DNA of 11,646 bases from Deltaproteobacteria bacterium (GTDB taxonomy: Bacteria; Desulfobacterota; Syntrophorhabdia; Syntrophorhabdales; Syntrophorhabdaceae). Below the pieces are notes generated by a model that saw only the letters and a program-made list of their open reading frames with translations, was not told the origin of the DNA and made no database searches. The position numbers and the translations under genes were made by a program. Positions 1-7,062 of the stretch are shown here, one piece after another (within the stretch, counting starts at the first letter, position 1; every line of letters begins with the position of its first letter). The DNA is taken from the NCBI GenBank assembly GCA_003506795.1, contig DNYO01000132.1, positions 1 through 11,646 on the forward strand, in the 5' to 3' direction.

Positions 1-176
1 GCGTCCTCATCGGGGATCTCTATGCTGTATTCGTCTTCCAGTGCCATAATAAGCTCAACGATATCTAGAGAATCGGCGCCGAGGTCATCAATGAACTTAG
101 CTTCCGGAATAACTTCCGATTCGCTTACCCCGAGCTGATCCACGATCATCTTCTTTACTTTTTCAGTTACTGGCAT
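1..176 (-). CDS. acpP: Acyl carrier protein AcpP (C-terminus cut by window edge)
   Basis: Acyl carrier protein is the small acidic cytosolic carrier that holds growing acyl chains on a 4'-phosphopantetheine arm during type II fatty-acid synthesis. The visible 58 codons start MPVTEKVKKM and contain the phosphopantetheine attachment motif DSLD at residues 35-38, with Ser36 as the modified residue, followed by the acidic recognition helix (IVELIMALEDEY). The family is about 77-80 aa, so roughly the last 20 residues lie outside the window. The ATG at 176 is preceded by a strong Shine-Dalgarno (AAGGAGGTG, about 5 nt spacing), much stronger than those of the upstream genes, which fits the high protein level needed. 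It is the last visible gene of the operon, 87 nt after fabG. Identification is secure. Confidence 0.97.
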   Translation of the reverse strand, partial: MPVTEKVKKMIVDQLGVSESEVIPEAKFIDDLGADSLDIVELIMALEDEYSIEIPDED

Positions 177-225
177 TAAGCCACCTCCTTGTTTTATTGA
201 AAGTTCCTTCAAGCTCCCCCGGAAT

Positions 226-240
226 CCGCCGGTTCGACGG
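226..240 (-). other. Small hairpin in the fabG-acpP gap
   Basis: In the 87-nt gap between fabG and acpP the transcript can form a 6-bp stem (226-231 with 235-240, including one G-U pair) with a 3-nt loop. No U-tract follows, so it is not a standard terminator. It may be an RNA-stability or processing structure that raises acpP mRNA relative to the upstream genes; that role is inference. I see no convincing separate acpP promoter in the gap. Confidence 0.35.
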
Positions 241-263
241 TTTATTTCCGTTCATGGGCTTCT

Positions 264-989
264 TTACATGTACAACCCACCGTTGACATTTATCACCTCC
301 CCCGTCACGTAGCTGCCGTATTTCGAAAGAAGAAAGTATACTACGCTTGCGACGTCCCGGGGTTCCCCGAGCCGTTTGAGTGGAATTGCCCCATACATCG
401 ATTCTTTCGTCTTTTCATCGAGCATGTCCGTCATCTTCGTCCTGATGAATCCCGGAGCGACGGCGTTGACCCTGATGGACCGCTCCGCATATTCCCTGGC
501 GACGCTCTTGGTGAAGCCGATGATGCCGGCCTTGCTGGCCGCATAGTTGGCCTGTCCGGGGTTTCCCATGACGCCCGCGATGGAAGAGATATTTACGATG
601 CTGCCGCCTGACTTGAGCATGTGCCTGACGACGGCCTTCGTGCAGTTGAAGACGCTCTTCAGATTCACTCTGATGACCCGGTCCCAGTCCTCTTCCTTCA
701 TTCTCACCAGGAGTTTGTCCATGGTGATACCGGCGTTGTTCACGAGATTGTCGATCTTGCCCAGGTCTTTGAGCGCCTGATCGACAGCCCCCTGGACAGC
801 CTGAAAATCCGAGACATCGACATTGTAAATCTCGCAGCGCCTGCCTTTGGATTGAATGGCCTGTCTGGCCTCAGATCCGTCGATTATATCAAAGATCGCG
901 ATGTCGCCGCCCTTGTCGGCGATGAGTTCTGAAATTGCCCTTCCGATACCCTGGGCGCCGCCTGTAACGACTGTTACTGTTCCGTTCAT
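264..989 (-). CDS. fabG: 3-oxoacyl-[ACP] reductase FabG
   Basis: FabG reduces 3-oxoacyl-ACP to (3R)-hydroxyacyl-ACP with NADPH in the fatty-acid elongation cycle. The 241-aa protein is a classical short-chain dehydrogenase/reductase: cofactor-binding TGGAQGIG at residues 9-16, NNAG at 84-87, structural Asn109, and the catalytic Ser136, Tyr149 and Lys153 (context GQANYAASKAG, typical of FabG). The C-terminal VTGEVINVNGGLYM is also characteristic. The length is normal for the family (about 240-250 aa). Its ATG overlaps the fabD stop in an ATGA arrangement at 986-989, so translation is probably coupled to fabD. Position between fabD and acpP supports the ACP-dependent role over the many other SDR functions. 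Confidence 0.96.
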   Translation of the reverse strand: MNGTVTVVTGGAQGIGRAISELIADKGGDIAIFDIIDGSEARQAIQSKGRRCEIYNVDVSDFQAVQGAVDQALKDLGKIDNLVNNAGITMDKLLVRMKEEDWDRVIRVNLKSVFNCTKAVVRHMLKSGGSIVNISSIAGVMGNPGQANYAASKAGIIGFTKSVAREYAERSIRVNAVAPGFIRTKMTDMLDEKTKESMYGAIPLKRLGEPRDVASVVYFLLSKYGSYVTGEVINVNGGLYM

Positions 990-1924
990 GCTATAAGCCC
1001 CTTGACCGATTCTATCTCATCGAATTTTTCGACGTTTACACAGGCAACGCCGGGCACGATCCGTTTCACGAGGTTGGAAAGCACCTTCTGGGGGCCTGCC
1101 TCGATAAATATCTCCACGCCTTCGTCAGCCATCTTCCTGACGCATTTTTCCCACAGCACCGGAGAGAACATTTGACGATAGAGCTTGTCGTCCACCGTGC
1201 CCTTTTCATTTCCGGGGGTCGCGTCGACATTAAAGACGACAGGGATGGAAAGATCCCCGTGACTCAAGTCCGCCAGTTCGCTTTTCAACCGGTCCGCGGC
1301 CTCCTGCATGAGCGGAGAATGGAACGGCCCGGAGACGTTGAGGAAGACGGCCTTTTTGTACCCGGTGCCTTTAAGCCTTTCAACGGCTTCCTTCAGCGCC
1401 TCGGCGTTTCCTGAAAGGACCACCTGTTCCGCGGAATTGAGGTTTGCGGGAACGGCCACGTAATCGTCATGGGATATTTCCGCAAGGATCGGCGCAATCT
1501 TATCCATGTTGGCACCGATAAGCGCCACCATACCGCCTTTTCCCTTCGGACAGGCCTCTTCCATGAGTAGCCCTCTCTTTCTGGTAATGGTCAGGGCTTC
1601 TTCAAAGGTAAAAAAGCCGCTTGCCAGAAGGGCCGTATATTCGCCAAGGCTGTGGCCGGCGACGAGAAAAGGTTCGATGCCCGCTTCCCTCCTTAAGGCC
1701 TCATAGACAGCATAGCCGACGAGAAGCAGCGACGGCTGCGTGTTATACGTCTGGCGCAGTTCGTCCTCGGGGCCGTTGAAACAAAGATCCGTTATGGGAA
1801 TGCCAAGGACCCTGTCGGCCGTGTCGAACATGTCTCGAACGTAGTCGAACCTCTCGTAGAGATCTCTGCCCATGCCGATATACTGGGAACCCTGTCCCGG
1901 AAACACTATGCCCGTCTTCTTCAT
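986..1924 (-). CDS. fabD: Malonyl-CoA:ACP transacylase FabD
   Basis: FabD moves the malonyl group from CoA to ACP, supplying the extender unit for fatty-acid synthesis. The 312-aa protein has the N-terminal FPGQGSQ signature (8-14), the nucleophile motif GHSLGEY with catalytic Ser92, the substrate-carboxylate-binding Arg117 (in TRKRG) and the catalytic His202 in GPFHSPLM. Length equals that of the E. coli enzyme family (about 310 aa). The start ATG has a good purine-rich Shine-Dalgarno (AGAGGA) a few bases upstream. It follows the acyl-CoA dehydrogenase gene by 58 nt and overlaps fabG by 4 nt. Nothing is missing from the active site. Confidence 0.97.
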   Translation of the reverse strand: MKKTGIVFPGQGSQYIGMGRDLYERFDYVRDMFDTADRVLGIPITDLCFNGPEDELRQTYNTQPSLLLVGYAVYEALRREAGIEPFLVAGHSLGEYTALLASGFFTFEEALTITRKRGLLMEEACPKGKGGMVALIGANMDKIAPILAEISHDDYVAVPANLNSAEQVVLSGNAEALKEAVERLKGTGYKKAVFLNVSGPFHSPLMQEAADRLKSELADLSHGDLSIPVVFNVDATPGNEKGTVDDKLYRQMFSPVLWEKCVRKMADEGVEIFIEAGPQKVLSNLVKRIVPGVACVNVEKFDEIESVKGLIA

Positions 1925-1982
1925 CTATCCTCTCTCGCCGGGTTGTGGATTTTTTTCCTCGCGAGATCAGTGTCTCACGCTA

Positions 1983-3143
1983 TTATTTCTTCTTCGAGGC
2001 CGATGCCTTGATCAGCTCCAGCCCGATTATATTTCTCTGTATCTGGTTCGTGCCCTCGTATATCTGGAGTATCTTGGCATCGCGCATCATCTTCTCGACG
2101 GGATACTCCTTCATATAGCCATATCCGCCGAAGACCTGTATGGCATCGACGACAACTTTCATGGCAACGTCGCTGGGGAAGACCTTGCTCATGGCCGACA
2201 CCTTGGAGAAATCCTTCGGATTGCTGTCGATGTACCGGGCCACCGAATACACGAGAGCGCGTGCCGCCTCTACCTGTATCGCCATATCGGCGAGCATATG
2301 CTGTATCGCCTGAAAGGAGATGATCTTTCTCTCGAACTGTTCCCTTTCACGCGCGTATTGTACTGCTGCATCAAGTGCGCCGTGGGCAACCCCAACCGCC
2401 TGCGCACCTATCCCTGGGCGGGTCCTGTCAAATGTTCTCATCGTTAGGATGAAGCCCAGACCTTCTCTACCTATAACATTTTCCTTCGGAACTTTGCAAT
2501 CTTGAAATACCAGTTCCCGGGTGGCGGATGCCCGAATGCCGAGCTTGTTCTCTTTCTTGCCGAAAGTGAAGCCTTCCATGCCTTTTTCAAGGATGAAAGC
2601 CGTGGCACCCCTGCCTCCTTTGGAGCGGTCGGTCATCGCTATTACGGTATAGATGTCGGCCTCGCCGCCGTTGGTTATCCATTGCTTGGTTCCGTTGAGT
2701 ATATAATAGTCGCCGTCCTTTTTAGCCTCGGTCCGGATGCCCTGGGCATCGCTGCCTGCATTGGCCTCGGTGAGGCCGAAGGCTCCCAGCTTCGACCCGC
2801 TGGCTATCTGGGAGAGGTATTTCTTCTTCTGCTCCTCCGATCCGCCAAGCAGGATGGGGTAGGCGCCCAGAAGACTGGCCGCATAGCTTACAGATACGCC
2901 GAGGCAGGCCTTGCTCAATTCCTCAACGACGATGCAGTTTTCAAAGGATCCCCCTCCCATACCGCCGTATGCCTCGGGGATGCTGACTCCGAAGAGCCCT
3001 GTTTCGGCACAATTCTTCATTATGTCCCAGGGAAACTTTCCTGTTTCATCAAGCTCCGCACGAACGGGAAGGACCTTTTCCTCTGCTATTCTCCGCGCCA
3101 GCGTCCGTATGCTCTTCTGGTCATCCGATAAAAAATAATCCAT
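1983..3143 (-). CDS. Acyl-CoA dehydrogenase, in the position usually held by fabH
   Basis: This FAD-dependent enzyme introduces a trans-2 double bond into an acyl-CoA and passes electrons to an electron-transfer flavoprotein or similar acceptor. The 386-aa protein has the three standard ACAD regions: an N-terminal helical domain with IPEAYGGMGGG (55-65), the FAD/substrate-contact segments FGLTEANAGSD (122-132) and WITNGG (155-160), and the C-terminal helical domain with QVFGGYGY (336-343). The catalytic base is Glu363 in IYEGTNQIQR. The FDRTRPG segment (238-244) resembles the FDKTRP of medium-chain enzymes more than short-chain ones, but chain length cannot be settled by eye. Its Shine-Dalgarno (GGAGAGG) lies within the last codons of plsX and the genes are 3 nt apart, so it is a true operon member. 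A catabolic-type enzyme among ACP-dependent biosynthetic genes is unexpected. Confidence 0.93.
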   Translation of the reverse strand: MDYFLSDDQKSIRTLARRIAEEKVLPVRAELDETGKFPWDIMKNCAETGLFGVSIPEAYGGMGGGSFENCIVVEELSKACLGVSVSYAASLLGAYPILLGGSEEQKKKYLSQIASGSKLGAFGLTEANAGSDAQGIRTEAKKDGDYYILNGTKQWITNGGEADIYTVIAMTDRSKGGRGATAFILEKGMEGFTFGKKENKLGIRASATRELVFQDCKVPKENVIGREGLGFILTMRTFDRTRPGIGAQAVGVAHGALDAAVQYAREREQFERKIISFQAIQHMLADMAIQVEAARALVYSVARYIDSNPKDFSKVSAMSKVFPSDVAMKVVVDAIQVFGGYGYMKEYPVEKMMRDAKILQIYEGTNQIQRNIIGLELIKASASKKK

Positions 3144-3146
3144 GTC

Positions 3147-4157
3147 TTACCTCTCCTTTACTTTCTGCAGCGATTGATAGTCCTGCATGGTCTCATTGAT
3201 GGATTCCTTGAGGCCTTTTTCAACGAACTTCCTGGCCAGCAGTATGGCATTGCGCATGGCCTTTTCGTTCGATTTTCCGTGACATATGATGCAGACCCCG
3301 TCGACCCCCAGAAGAGGTGCGCCGCCGGTCTCGGAATAGTCCGCCTTCCTTTGGAATTCCTTGAAAAGGTCATTCAGCAGGAGGTAACCCATCCTTGCCT
3401 TAAGGCTGTTCCTGATACCCTCTTTGAAGAATTTAAAAATAAAATCGGCGACCCCCTCGCTGATCTTGAGGGCTATGTTGCCAACGAAACCGTCGCTTAC
3501 AACTACGTCGGTCCTTCCGTTGTACATATCGGTCCCCTCGACGTAACCCAGGTAGTTGATTCCAAGTTCCTTGATAAGGGAATGGGCCTCCCGGGTCAAT
3601 TCGTTTCCCTTGGTTTCTTCCTCACCGTTCGAGAGAATACCGACCTTTGGGGAATCGATTCCAAGGACGGAACCGGCGAAGGCATTGCCCATTAGGGCAA
3701 ATTGGGCGAGGTGCGTGGGCTTGCAGTCCACTGTGCCGCCGGCGTCGAGGAGAATCGAAACACCTTCTCCCATGCGCGGATGGAGCGTCGCGATCGCGGG
3801 CCTGTCCACGCCGGGGATCCGGCCGAGGGTAAAGATGGCAAACGCCATCGCCGCGCCGGAATTTCCCGCTGAAACGACGGCCTGGACCTCGCCGCTCTTG
3901 TGCAACTCGAAAGCCCTGTTCATGGAAGAATCCTTCTTCTTCCTCAGGGCATTCGAGGGGGCCTCGTTCATCCCCACGCAAACGGGTGTGTGGACCATGG
4001 TCAGGTTTGCATGGTCCGTCACAAAGGGTTTCATCTTTTCTTCGTCGCCGACGAGAACTATGGAAGCGAGACCTTCGCGGGAAACTGACTGCGCCCCTCT
4101 GACTATCTCCTGAGGCGCAAAATCGCCACCCATTCCATCAACGGCAATCCGTATCAT
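3147..4157 (-). CDS. plsX: Phosphate acyltransferase PlsX
   Basis: PlsX converts acyl-ACP and phosphate to acyl-phosphate, the acyl donor used by PlsY to begin phospholipid synthesis, and works peripherally at the membrane. The 336-aa protein opens with the family hallmark RIAVDGMGGDFAP (MGGDFAP at 9-15) and carries AGNSGAAMA (98-106), DAGGTVDCKP (138-147), GNIALKISEG (226-235), GGAPLLGVDG (278-287) and HGKSN (293-297), all typical of PlsX. Length is normal. The purine stretch AAGGG directly abuts the ATG, too close for a regular Shine-Dalgarno, so translation is probably coupled to rpmF, whose stop lies 6 nt upstream. The start is fixed by the conserved N-terminus. Confidence 0.97.
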   Translation of the reverse strand: MIRIAVDGMGGDFAPQEIVRGAQSVSREGLASIVLVGDEEKMKPFVTDHANLTMVHTPVCVGMNEAPSNALRKKKDSSMNRAFELHKSGEVQAVVSAGNSGAAMAFAIFTLGRIPGVDRPAIATLHPRMGEGVSILLDAGGTVDCKPTHLAQFALMGNAFAGSVLGIDSPKVGILSNGEEETKGNELTREAHSLIKELGINYLGYVEGTDMYNGRTDVVVSDGFVGNIALKISEGVADFIFKFFKEGIRNSLKARMGYLLLNDLFKEFQRKADYSETGGAPLLGVDGVCIICHGKSNEKAMRNAILLARKFVEKGLKESINETMQDYQSLQKVKER

Positions 4158-4163
4158 CCCTTA

Positions 4164-4346
4164 TCAGGCTTCCTCGACGGCAATGTACTGTTTTCCCTTG
4201 TACATTCCGCACTTGGGGCAGACGGCATGGGGAAGTTTGGGTTCTTTGCAGTTCGGGCACGCCACGACCGCGACGGGTGATGCCGTGTAATGGGTGCGTC
4301 TCTTGTCCCGTCTTGCCTTTGCAGTTTTTCGTTTTGGTACAGCCAT
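4164..4346 (-). CDS. rpmF: 50S ribosomal protein L32
   Basis: L32 is a small basic protein of the large ribosomal subunit. The 60-aa product begins MAVPKRKTAKARRDKRR, the standard L32 start, and has a zinc-ribbon made by Cys30, Cys33, Cys43 and Cys46 (CPNC...CPKC), so it is the zinc-containing form and not a cysteine-free paralog. The Shine-Dalgarno AAGGAG is 6 nt before the ATG. It sits between yceD and plsX, as in very many bacteria, which links ribosome production with membrane lipid synthesis through one transcript. Confidence 0.97.
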   Translation of the reverse strand: MAVPKRKTAKARRDKRRTHYTASPVAVVACPNCKEPKLPHAVCPKCGMYKGKQYIAVEEA

Positions 4347-4359
4347 AATGTACTCCTTG

Positions 4360-4875
4360 TCAATTTAAGAAAGATTTTAATTTTTCGCCGAAGAGGCTTA
4401 AAGGTGCCTCGGGACAATCACAGGGCTCAGTGTTCCTGTTCTTGCCACAGGTCGGACAGATCCCTTTGCACTCCTCCCTGCAGAGCGGTCTCATCGGCAT
4501 ATTGAGCATAACTTCCTCGTAAACATAGGGATCGAGATCGATTTCGTCACCTTCGTAATAATAGACGTCCAGGTCCTCATTGTGGAGTTCCATCTCCGCG
4601 GCGTCGGGAGACGCGCTTTTCTCGGTGAGTTTGATGGCCATCCTGAGGGACAGGTCGAGGTCAAAGTCCTCGAGGCACCGCGAACAGGGGAGAGACATCC
4701 GGGCAGTGACCGGTCCTTCGATTGTAACCGTATCATCGAATTTCGCCACGGTAAGCTCGTAGCTCACCGGCGCAAGCAGTCTGAATTCAGTATCGTCCGT
4801 CATCGCGAATCGCTTAATATCCATCTCACCCTTCACGACCAGCACATCTTCTATTTCTGAGAGTCGTATTAGCAA
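4360..4875 (-). CDS. yceD: DUF177 / YceD family protein (TTG start)
   Basis: YceD/DUF177 proteins are encoded next to rpmF across bacteria and are implicated in 23S rRNA or large-subunit metabolism; the exact activity is not established here. The 171-aa product has the family pattern: an N-terminal RLSEIED segment, a CSRC pair at Cys64/Cys67, an acidic middle, and a C-terminal cysteine cluster (Cys132, Cys136, Cys140, Cys143, Cys152, Cys154, in CKGICPTCG) that probably binds metal. The start is read as TTG at 4875 because the conserved N-terminus begins right there and GAAGGG lies 7 nt upstream; the first in-frame ATG is at codon 18, inside the domain. It is the first gene of the operon, about 20 nt after the predicted transcription start. 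Confidence 0.9.
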   Translation of the reverse strand: MLIRLSEIEDVLVVKGEMDIKRFAMTDDTEFRLLAPVSYELTVAKFDDTVTIEGPVTARMSLPCSRCLEDFDLDLSLRMAIKLTEKSASPDAAEMELHNEDLDVYYYEGDEIDLDPYVYEEVMLNMPMRPLCREECKGICPTCGKNRNTEPCDCPEAPLSLFGEKLKSFLN

Positions 4876-4902
4876 AAGGCCGCCCTTCTTTTGAAGATAG
4901 AT

Positions 4903-4931
4903 AATATAAAGAGTTTACCGTTTTCTGTCAA
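4903..4931 (-). promoter_or_regulatory. Sigma-70 promoter of the yceD-rpmF-plsX-acd-fabDG-acpP operon
   Basis: On the minus strand TTGACA (4931-4926, 6/6) and TATATT (4908-4903, 5/6) are separated by exactly 17 bp. The expected transcription start is near 4896-4898, giving a leader of about 20 nt before the TTG of yceD that includes the GAAGGG ribosome site. The surrounding sequence is AT-rich against GC-rich coding DNA. It is the only strong promoter I see for the lipid operon. No clear operator dyad such as a FapR or FabR site was recognised beside it. Confidence 0.85.
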
Positions 4932-5023
4932 GGAAATTAACCTCTTGTAACTGTTGCCTTTTTGTTCGCAACGGGCCTGAAGCCGACCGTTTTGGCGCAA
5001 ACCCGGGGTCGTTTGTGTACTAT

Positions 5024-5281
5024 TCATACCGGGTCGCCCAGAAGGGTATGGAGTAGTTTTTCATCGATAGGGATGTCGAGGACCTTCCGTCTGTTTTTCT
5101 CGCCCCTCACGATCCTGATCGCCGATTTCCTGACCTTGAGGACATCCGACAGATAGCGTATCAATTCTTCATTCGCCCTGCCTTCCAGCGGCAGGGCCGT
5201 AAGTCTCACCGTGATGCCGTCTCCGGTACGCGTTATCGCATTTTTTTTAGCGTTGGGTATTACCCTGATCTCCACGTTCAT
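5024..5281 (-). CDS. yggU: DUF167 / YggU family protein
   Basis: A small (85-aa) member of the DUF167/UPF0235 (YggU) family, whose biochemical role is not known to me. The family pattern is clear: RVIPNAKKNAI near the N-terminus (6-16), then ITVRLTALPLEGRANEEL (23-40) and SAIRIVRGEKNRRK (53-66). The start ATG has GAGGGA 5 nt upstream. It follows yggT by 9 nt, the same pairing seen in many proteobacteria, and the two are almost certainly cotranscribed. The protein is full length for the family (about 80-100 aa). The stretch after its stop holds the lipid-operon promoter and no recognisable terminator. Confidence 0.9.
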   Translation of the reverse strand: MNVEIRVIPNAKKNAITRTGDGITVRLTALPLEGRANEELIRYLSDVLKVRKSAIRIVRGEKNRRKVLDIPIDEKLLHTLLGDPV

Positions 5282-5290
5282 GATCGTCCC

Positions 5291-5593
5291 TCAGACTCTG
5301 AGAGCAAGCTGGAGAAGAAGCCTTGTGATGAGTTCCTGAAGAAAGATGATAATAAGCATCAGAAAAAAGGGAGCGATATCGACCATGCCGAAACGGGTGG
5401 GAAGGATCCTGGATATACGGTACGTAACGGGGTCCACAAGCTTGTAAACGGTCCGGACGATGGGATTATAGGGGTTTGGCCGTATCCATGAAAAGAGGGC
5501 CCGTGCGAAGATCACCCAGAAATAGATGGTAAGCGCCCCATTCAGGACCTTGGCAAACCACACGAGAAAGACACCGAAACCGGACATCGTCAC
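5291..5593 (-). CDS. yggT: YggT family integral membrane protein
   Basis: YggT proteins are small inner-membrane proteins linked in various bacteria to osmotic or ion homeostasis, division or envelope organisation; the precise role is unsettled. This 100-aa protein has one hydrophobic segment at about 8-30 and a second at about 72-96, separated by the conserved cytosolic-type loop ARALFSWIRPNPYNPIVR (30-47) and KLVDPVTYRISRILP (51-65). The reading shown starts at a GTG (5593); an ATG two codons later at 5587 is equally plausible, with GGGGT a few bases upstream. The family often has two YggT repeats (about 180 aa) or a single one (about 90-100 aa); this is the single-repeat form. Confidence 0.9.
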   Translation of the reverse strand: MTMSGFGVFLVWFAKVLNGALTIYFWVIFARALFSWIRPNPYNPIVRTVYKLVDPVTYRISRILPTRFGMVDIAPFFLMLIIIFLQELITRLLLQLALRV

Positions 5594-5619
5594 CCCAACC
5601 CCGTAAGAAAGACATCAAC

Positions 5620-5670
5620 CAATAACCAGCCGAAAAAGACAATAACCTGATGATCATTATTACAATAACC
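5620..5670 (-). repeat. Three copies of an 8-bp direct repeat upstream of yggT
   Basis: CAATAACC occurs at 5620-5627, 5640-5647 and 5663-5670 (GGTTATTG on the coding strand of yggT), spaced 20 and 23 bp start to start. A longer similarity, AAAAAGACAAT, recurs at about 5634-5643 and 5676-5686. The copies lie in an AT-rich 156-nt gap between mtaB and yggT. Helical-turn spacing could suit cooperative binding of a protein, but decayed duplication is just as possible. Confidence 0.5.
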
Positions 5671-5685
5671 AATCAAAAAAGACAA
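5656..5685 (-). promoter_or_regulatory. Possible promoter for yggT-yggU
   Basis: On the minus strand TTGTCT (5685-5680, 4/6 match to the -35 consensus) and AATAAT (5661-5656, 5/6 to the -10) are 18 bp apart in the AT-rich gap upstream of yggT. One of the 8-bp repeats lies in the spacer and another just downstream of the -10. The match is modest, and yggT could instead be read through from mtaB. Confidence 0.35.
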
Positions 5686-5693
5686 TGATGAAC

Positions 5694-5706
5694 CTCGAAA
5701 ATCGAG
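5694..5706 (-). other. Hairpin downstream of mtaB, possible weak terminator
   Basis: A 5-bp inverted repeat (CTCGA at 5694-5698 and TCGAG at 5702-5706) with a 3-nt loop lies 44 nt after the mtaB stop. In the direction of mtaB transcription a six-T run occurs, but about 15 nt beyond the stem, further than in an efficient intrinsic terminator. It may reduce read-through from mtaB to yggT. Confidence in a terminator role is low. Confidence 0.25.
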
Positions 5707-5749
5707 CAACAGGTTGAAAAAGTCCCTGGTGTCGGCATTGTTTCCTTCG

Positions 5750-7045
5750 TCATACCGTCGGAATACGAGGGGCCGGTCTCCCTATTACAAGGGTGCCCTC
5801 GAGCCTGTCGATCGTTACCTCTACTATCCTGTTTTCAAGCTTCTTATCATAAGGAATGTAAACGGGTATATAGTTGTCGGTATATCCACGCATATAGTGC
5901 CCGAGGTAGCGCTTGCCCTCGGGAATGATGTGCGCCTGCCTGCCGGTGAAGCGCCCGTGAAATGTCTCGCGCTTCTTTGCATCGAGGCGTTTGAGTATCC
6001 TGACCCGTTCTTTCTTGATGCTTTCGGGGACCTTCCCGTCCATAAGGGCCGCCTTTGTGCCCGGCCTTGCCGAAAAAGGGAAGACGTGGAGATAGTAGGC
6101 GCCGCAGGAGTCCAGGAATGCCGCGGTCTCGAGGAAGCGGTCTTCGTCCTCTCCCGGGAAACCGGTTATGACGTCCATGCCGATTCCCGCATCGGGGATC
6201 TTCCCCAGGACCTCGCTCAGGATTCTTCGGATATCGCCTTGCCGGTAGGGTCTTCTCATGGCGGAAAGCACCGGGTCCGAGGCGCTTTGAAGGGGAATAT
6301 GAAAGCTTTTTGCTACCTTTCGTGAACGGGCGACGGTGTCGATAAACGTGCCGTCGAACATAAGGGGGTCAATGGAACTCAGGCGTATCCTGGGCGGCGT
6401 GGGAACATCCTCGAGAAGACGGATGAGGTCGGTGAGGCCGTATTCACGCTGCCCGTCCCGCCAGGCGGAGATCTCGATCCCCGTCAGGACTACCTCCTGA
6501 ATCCTTTTGTCCCTCAGGGTTTCCATTGCATCCAGTATCTCTGCAAGGGGCCTGCTGCGCGGAATGCCTCTCGCATAGGGCACTATGCAGTAGCTGCAAA
6601 ACCTGTCGCAGCCATCCTGGATCTTGAAGAAAAACCGGGTTTTGCCTTCCATGATGAATTCCCGGGGCCCCTGTTCGATGCTGAAAGATTCCCGGGCAGT
6701 GATAAAGGTTCCCCGTGGTCCCGTATACCGGTCCGCCATGAATTTCTCCATCTGTCCGAGAACAAGGTCGACCCCGAAATTATCATCGGGGTAAACCTGC
6801 CCGTGACAACCGACCAGAGCACACCTGGCGCCTGGATTCTCTCTTTTCACCCTGTTCAGGAAACGGCGGATGTCCCGGACGGCCCCTTCAGTGACGGTGC
6901 AGGCGTTGATCACCACGAGACCGGCCCGGTCCATCGGCGTCTGGACAAGCCCGGCCTTCGCCAGGTTCTCAGCAATGACGGAACTGTCCCACTGGTTGGC
7001 CTTGCAGCCGGTGGTATGGATGAAGAAGGTTTTTTCTATGGTCAT
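5750..7045 (-). CDS. mtaB: tRNA t6A37 methylthiotransferase MtaB
   Basis: MtaB is a radical-SAM enzyme that inserts a methylthio group at C2 of N6-threonylcarbamoyladenosine-37 in ANN-decoding tRNAs. The 431-aa protein has the methylthiotransferase N-domain with the three ligands of the auxiliary cluster (Cys14 in TTGCKANQWDS, Cys49 in NACT, Cys80 in VGCHGQ), the radical-SAM CxxxCxxC at Cys146, Cys150 and Cys153 (DGCDRFCSYC), the SPASM-less core with IPLQSASDPVL (250-260) and DVITGFPGED (291-300), and a C-terminal TRAM-like region from about 363. The C14-K-x-N-Q-x-D/E-S pattern and YARGIPRSR favour MtaB over MiaB or RimO. It lies downstream of a cysteine desulfurase, a plausible sulfur and Fe-S source. 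The Shine-Dalgarno is weak. Confidence 0.92.
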   Translation of the reverse strand: MTIEKTFFIHTTGCKANQWDSSVIAENLAKAGLVQTPMDRAGLVVINACTVTEGAVRDIRRFLNRVKRENPGARCALVGCHGQVYPDDNFGVDLVLGQMEKFMADRYTGPRGTFITARESFSIEQGPREFIMEGKTRFFFKIQDGCDRFCSYCIVPYARGIPRSRPLAEILDAMETLRDKRIQEVVLTGIEISAWRDGQREYGLTDLIRLLEDVPTPPRIRLSSIDPLMFDGTFIDTVARSRKVAKSFHIPLQSASDPVLSAMRRPYRQGDIRRILSEVLGKIPDAGIGMDVITGFPGEDEDRFLETAAFLDSCGAYYLHVFPFSARPGTKAALMDGKVPESIKKERVRILKRLDAKKRETFHGRFTGRQAHIIPEGKRYLGHYMRGYTDNYIPVYIPYDKKLENRIVEVTIDRLEGTLVIGRPAPRIPTV

Positions 7046-7062
7046 GAGAACAAAACGCCTTT

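Noticed and set aside
1950..1965. Seven-T run beside a CTCGCGAG palindrome in the acyl-CoA dehydrogenase-fabD gap
   Set aside because: The T-run is on the plus strand and lies before the palindrome, so it cannot terminate the minus-strand operon.
1872..3131. Plus-strand open frames of about 190 and 209 codons
   Set aside because: They are mirror frames of fabD and the acyl-CoA dehydrogenase and show no recognisable domain.
3174..4113. Overlapping plus-strand open frames of 173 and 185 codons
   Set aside because: They are antisense to plsX, whose motifs are intact throughout.
5466..5672. Minus-strand open frame overlapping yggT in another frame
   Set aside because: YggT in the competing frame has strong family motifs; this frame has none.
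5714..6325. Plus-strand open frame of 203 codons
   Set aside because: It is antisense to the C-terminal half of mtaB, with no recognisable domain or ribosome site.
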